Below are positions 6,533 to 9,346 of a DNA stretch of 9,346 nt, one piece after another. The first letter of the stretch is position 1. Each line of letters begins with the position of its first letter. The notes below the pieces were generated by a model. It was not told the DNA's origin. It was given only the letters and a program-made list of their open reading frames with translations, and made no database searches. A program made the position numbers and the translations under genes. Where the stretch lies: the NCBI GenBank assembly GCA_003282055.1, contig QCAD01000029.1, positions 1 through 9,346 of the forward strand. Direction: 5' to 3'. Origin of the DNA: Pelagibacteraceae bacterium AG-339-N18. GTDB taxonomy: Bacteria; Pseudomonadota; Alphaproteobacteria; Pelagibacterales; Pelagibacteraceae.

Positions 6533-7803
6533 CCTTTTATAATATTATCTATTTGTTTATCTGAAATTTTAAAATTATTCATTATCCACTCCTCTTCAAT
6601 TAATTTAAGGATACTACCTAATTGCCTTCCCTCTGGTATTTTATATCTAGTCATTAGTAAATCTGCACCAATAGGTAAGCTAGGCTTAGTCTTGCTTTTA
6701 TATAATTCTAGTAAATTTGATAATTTCTTATCTGTTTTCTTTGTTTTTACAATTTTAAAATTTAAAATATCTAATACTGCTTGCTTACCATTATAATATA
6801 AAACTTTATTTAAATTAACTTCGTTCAATGTTTTTGAGCCTTTTTTTTTATTATAAAAATTACTAATTACGTTGGCCCTTTTTTGTTCTTTTTTTGAAAT
6901 ATTATATTTATATAAAAAATATTCTAAATTATCTGTTTCATCTATTATCATTAAAAATAAAATAAATATTATATCTAATTCAACAAATAATTTTTTATTA
7001 ACTTTAATTGTATCAATGACTCCTTTTAAGTTTTTTAGTTCTGGAAAAATCAGCAATATTAAATCAATGCAGAATCTATCTTTAGATAGCTTTTCTAATT
7101 GGTTTAATTTTAATATTTTTTTTAATTCATCTAACAATCTTTCTTTAGATATTAAAGAAATACCATTAATATTTGTTTTTATTATCTTTGTTATTTCTTC
7201 TTTGTGGGGTTGTTTGGAATAATTCAAAAAGAATCTTAAATATCTTAATATCCTCAAATAATCTTCTTTAATTCTTTTTTCAGCATCGCCTATAAAGCTA
7301 ACCTGCCCTATTCCAATATCTTTTTTTCCATTAAAGGGATCGAATAGATTTCCATCTAAATCAGAATATATAGAATTAATCGTAAAATCTCTCCTCGACG
7401 CATCTTTTTTCCAATCATTAGAAAATTTTACTTTAGCATGTCTACCATCTGTAAAAATGTCTTCTCTTAGAGATGTAATCTCAAACTTGTGGCCATCTAT
7501 TATTGCTGTAATCGTTCCATGTTCAATCCCTGACTCATAAAAATTAATATTATTTTTTTTTAAGATTTTGGAAACTTCAAAAGGATTTAAATTCGTTGAT
7601 AAATCTATGTCGTCTACTTCCTCATTATTTAATATTTTTCTCAACCAACCTCCAACATACCTAATCTCACTTTCAGATGAATAAGAATTAATAGCATCAA
7701 AAATTTTTTTAACTGGCGTTATTGATTTAAGTTTTTTGATATCATTTTTGAAAGTGTTAAGATTTTTTGAGTTCGAGAAAATTTTTTTAAAAAAGTTTAT
7801 CAT
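6529..7803 (-). CDS. cca: CCA-adding enzyme / poly(A) polymerase family nucleotidyltransferase
   Basis: Class II nucleotidyltransferase of the family that adds or repairs the 3' CCA of tRNA; related proteins are poly(A) polymerases. 424 residues. Motifs in order: GGWLRK (51-56), the nucleotide-binding GG; DDIDLST (64-70), with D65 and D67 as metal-binding carboxylates; IEHGTITA (93-100); FEITSLRED (107-115); SRRDFTINSIYSD (136-148), the base-recognition/neck motif; and RILRYLRFF (184-192). The C-terminal half (after about 200) is Lys/Ile/Asn-rich and less conserved, as usual. In alphaproteobacteria this architecture usually serves as the CCA enzyme, though CCA versus poly(A) activity cannot be proven by eye. 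ATG 7803 is the only standard start available before the catalytic core, and it lies 3 bases after the tRNA-Gln CCA end with no ribosome binding site. Its TAA overlaps the greA stop. Confidence 0.88.
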   Translation of the reverse strand: MINFFKKIFSNSKNLNTFKNDIKKLKSITPVKKIFDAINSYSSESEIRYVGGWLRKILNNEEVDDIDLSTNLNPFEVSKILKKNNINFYESGIEHGTITAIIDGHKFEITSLREDIFTDGRHAKVKFSNDWKKDASRRDFTINSIYSDLDGNLFDPFNGKKDIGIGQVSFIGDAEKRIKEDYLRILRYLRFFLNYSKQPHKEEITKIIKTNINGISLISKERLLDELKKILKLNQLEKLSKDRFCIDLILLIFPELKNLKGVIDTIKVNKKLFVELDIIFILFLMIIDETDNLEYFLYKYNISKKEQKRANVISNFYNKKKGSKTLNEVNLNKVLYYNGKQAVLDILNFKIVKTKKTDKKLSNLLELYKSKTKPSLPIGADLLMTRYKIPEGRQLGSILKLIEEEWIMNNFKISDKQIDNIIKG

Positions 7804-7806
7804 ATT

Positions 7807-7880
7807 TGGCTGGGGCGCTAGGATTCGAACCTAGGATGCAGGTACCAAAAACCCGTGCCTTACCGCTTGGCTACGCCCCA
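7807..7880 (-). tRNA. trnQ: tRNA-Gln (anticodon UUG)
   Basis: 74-base gene folding as a full cloverleaf. The acceptor stem TGGGGCG pairs with CGCCCCA, the discriminator is G and the CCA end is encoded (plus-strand 7807-7809). The D stem is GCC/GGC with an AAGCGGTAA loop; the anticodon stem is CGGGT/ACCTG with loop TTTTGGT, giving anticodon TTG at plus-strand 7846-7848; the variable loop has four bases; the T arm is CTAGG-TTCGAAT-CCTAG. The U1-A72 first pair is typical of bacterial tRNA-Gln. It lies in the same direction as ispE (31 bases upstream) and cca (3 bases downstream), so it may be processed from a mixed tRNA-mRNA transcript. Confidence 0.98.
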
Positions 7881-7911
7881 ATCTAATTTCGTATAACACA
7901 AAAAAAAGAAT

Positions 7912-8757
7912 TTATATAGTTTTTGCAACTTTAAACCAGCAATTTTTATATTTTCTACTAAATTTTTTTTTAACATAATCGCATAACTTTTTTGATTTGA
8001 AATATGCGACAATTGCTGAACCTGATCCAGTCATTCTTACAAAACTATTATTTGAGGATTTTTCCAAAAAATATTTAATTTTTTTCAACTTTGGAAACTT
8101 AGATAGTGAAATTGGCTCGAGAGAATTATCGAGTTTTTTTAAGTAATCAAAATTGATCATTTTCTTAGAGAGTTCATTAAATTTGGGTTTTGAGAATTTT
8201 TTAACCCCTGAATATATCTCTTTTGTTGAACACCCAAAACTAGGTTTAACAATCAGGGCATAAAATTTTTTACAATTCCTAAACTCTTTAGTATGGTTAT
8301 TAGATTTTAAAACTGTAAAAGTAGAATTGAGACCCAAAGCTACATCTGAACCTATTGATTTACAAATTAGAATTAACTGTCTTTTACTGGGATTTATAAA
8401 CTTTTTCTTAATCAAATATTTCAATATATTTGCGGCATTCATTGATCCACCTCCCAACCCAGATTTTGATGGTATGTGTTTTTTTACTTTTATTTCAAAT
8501 CTATGACCTGTAAGTAGCTTTTCTTTCTCTAAAATTTTTAATAGCTCTGAAATCGTATTTTTTTTGTAAATATTTTTTGAATATTTGCCATTGAATGAAA
8601 TTATATGTTTTTTAGATTTGATTTTTTTAATCAAAATAACATCATGTAACGAAACAAAACCTACAATACTCTCAATTTGATGTAGTCCAGAAGTTTTTCC
8701 AGTAACATTAAGAGCTAAATTAATTTTAGCATGTGATTTTATACTGCAATAGTTCAT
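7912..8757 (-). CDS. ispE: 4-diphosphocytidyl-2-C-methyl-D-erythritol kinase
   Basis: GHMP-superfamily kinase that phosphorylates the 2-hydroxyl of CDP-methylerythritol in the MEP pathway to isoprenoid precursors. 281 residues, close to the family norm. Motifs: SHAKINLALNVTGK (8-21), with catalytic-site K11; PSKSGLGGGSMNAAN (96-110), the Gly-rich ATP loop; GSDVALGL (136-143), with D138 the expected catalytic Asp; and RMTGSGSAIVAYF (241-253), the C-terminal Gly-rich motif. Two positions depart from the usual family sequence: GLH (24-26) where GYH is typical, and DVAL where DVPF is typical. The ATG follows the TPR gene's stop by one base and has a good ribosome binding site. Followed on the same strand by tRNA-Gln and cca. 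Identity is firm from motif order. Confidence 0.93.
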   Translation of the reverse strand: MNYCSIKSHAKINLALNVTGKTSGLHQIESIVGFVSLHDVILIKKIKSKKHIISFNGKYSKNIYKKNTISELLKILEKEKLLTGHRFEIKVKKHIPSKSGLGGGSMNAANILKYLIKKKFINPSKRQLILICKSIGSDVALGLNSTFTVLKSNNHTKEFRNCKKFYALIVKPSFGCSTKEIYSGVKKFSKPKFNELSKKMINFDYLKKLDNSLEPISLSKFPKLKKIKYFLEKSSNNSFVRMTGSGSAIVAYFKSKKLCDYVKKKFSRKYKNCWFKVAKTI

Positions 8758-8758
8758 T

Positions 8759-9346
8759 TTAGAGTCCTTTAATCATTTTTGAATTTATTCTTTGTAATAA
8801 TTCTTCATCTACATCTTCCATTTTAAATACACTTTTCCAAAAATATCTTGCTTGAATTTTTCTTCCTAACTTCCAAAGAATATCTCCATAGTGATCATTT
8901 ACAATTGCATCATCTGGCATTAACTCGACGGCCCTTTTTAAATATGTCTCTGCTCTTAAATAGTTATCAGTTAAATAATAAGCCCAACCAATTGAATCTA
9001 TTATGTAAGGATCATTTTCTTTTAAAGAATATGCTTTCTCTAACATTTCCATTGCCTCTTTAATTTTATGATCTCTTTCTAACCAAGAGTATGCCAAGTA
9101 ATTAAGAACATATGCATCATCAGGATCAATTTCTAAAGATAAAAGCATATCTCTATCTGCTTCTTCGTAATTCCCCATTCGTTCGTTGCTTGCACCTCTT
9201 CTATAGAATAAATCTGATTTAATTTCTAAATCATCACCAACTATTCCTAAGACAATTGTGTAATATTTTACCGCTTGCTCATATTCTTTTGCATTTCTAT
9301 AGAAATTAGCGATATCAAATAAAATTTTTTCGTTTGGTTTTTTAAT
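8759..9346 (-). CDS. Tetratricopeptide-repeat protein, N-terminus beyond window edge
   Basis: The frame is open from the stop at 8759 to the right edge (196 codons), so the Met at 9178 (MGNYEEADRDM) is internal and the gene starts outside the window. About five TPR units of 34-36 residues can be read: around ILFDIANFYRNAKEYEQAVKYY cut here into IANFYRNAKEYEQA, then LFYRRGASNERMGNYEEA, LNYLAYSWLERDHKIKEAME, IDSIGWAYYLTDNYLRAETY and VNDHYGDILWKLGRKIQARY. The NYLAYSWLER, DSIGWAYY and NDHYGD blocks resemble a large alphaproteobacterial TPR protein often encoded next to ispE. TPRs are protein-interaction scaffolds; the partner and exact role are unknown, and no signal peptide can be judged without the N-terminus. 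It is one base upstream of ispE and carries that gene's ribosome binding site in its final codons. Confidence 0.88.
   Translation of the reverse strand: MKKPNEKILFDIANFYRNAKEYEQAVKYYTIVLGIVGDDLEIKSDLFYRRGASNERMGNYEEADRDMLLSLEIDPDDAYVLNYLAYSWLERDHKIKEAMEMLEKAYSLKENDPYIIDSIGWAYYLTDNYLRAETYLKRAVELMPDDAIVNDHYGDILWKLGRKIQARYFWKSVFKMEDVDEELLQRINSKMIKGL
8765..8770 (-). promoter_or_regulatory. Ribosome binding site of ispE
   Basis: AAAGGA on the minus strand, seven bases before the ispE ATG, lies in the last sense codons of the TPR gene (Lys-Gly). It is the clearest Shine-Dalgarno sequence in a window where most genes have a weak one or none, and it fixes the ispE start. Confidence 0.7.

Noticed and set aside
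6872..7222. 116-codon plus-strand open frame opposite cca
   Set aside because: Composition-driven frame (Ser/Asn/Phe/Ile) opposite the poorly conserved half of cca. It has no recognisable domain.
7881..7911. tRNA-Gln promoter or ispE terminator in the ispE-trnQ gap
   Set aside because: On the minus strand there is TTATAC and a run of eight T, but no -35 at good spacing and no hairpin before the T run, so neither call can be supported.
1..9346. CRISPR array, mobile element, prophage, toxin-antitoxin or other novel system
   Set aside because: No spaced direct repeats, transposase, integrase or unknown small gene cluster is present. Every stretch over about 90 bases is accounted for by a recognised core gene.

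Overview
The window is a compact, strongly AT-rich stretch of bacterial chromosome (roughly 30% GC by eye) that carries only housekeeping genes. Proteins are rich in Lys, Asn and Ile, intergenic gaps are mostly 0-32 bases, and many genes overlap. The alphaproteobacterial-style cytochrome bc1 genes, the Ala/Lys/Glu-tailed L25 protein, the TPR-ispE pair and the streamlined layout together suggest a SAR11-type (Pelagibacterales) marine alphaproteobacterium. That placement is inference from gene content and composition; no 16S gene is present.

Layout: (1) 1-2139, plus strand: the 3' part of rplY (ribosomal protein L25/CTC), pth (peptidyl-tRNA hydrolase) and ychF (HAS-type P-loop NTPase), a translation-linked run. 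(2) 2116-4669, minus strand: petA-petB-petC, the complete three-subunit cytochrome bc1 complex (Rieske protein, cytochrome b, cytochrome c1), tightly coupled. (3) 4670-4752: the only real intergenic region, a divergent promoter segment. (4) 4753-6532, plus strand: trmL (tRNA wobble 2'-O-methyltransferase), hemF (aerobic coproporphyrinogen oxidase) and greA (transcript cleavage factor), spaced by 0 and 1 base. (5) 6529-9346, minus strand: a TPR protein that runs off the right edge, ispE (MEP-pathway kinase), tRNA-Gln(UUG), and a CCA-adding/poly(A) polymerase family nucleotidyltransferase starting 3 bases after the tRNA.

Functional links: the bc1 complex needs haem, and hemF lies in the divergent unit sharing its promoter region. 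Pth, TrmL, tRNA-Gln and the CCA-adding enzyme all concern tRNA. IspE supplies isoprenoid precursors needed, among other things, for ubiquinone, the bc1 substrate.

I see no mobile element, CRISPR array, phage gene, toxin-antitoxin pair, riboswitch or defence system, and no convincing undescribed system. The points worth a second look are architectural or residue-level: both convergent gene pairs overlap with no terminator between them, the tRNA-Gln/cca junction leaves no room for a ribosome binding site, HemF stops about 25 residues early, IspE and Pth carry unusual substitutions in otherwise conserved motifs, and greA contains the two longest homopolymer A runs I found in the window.
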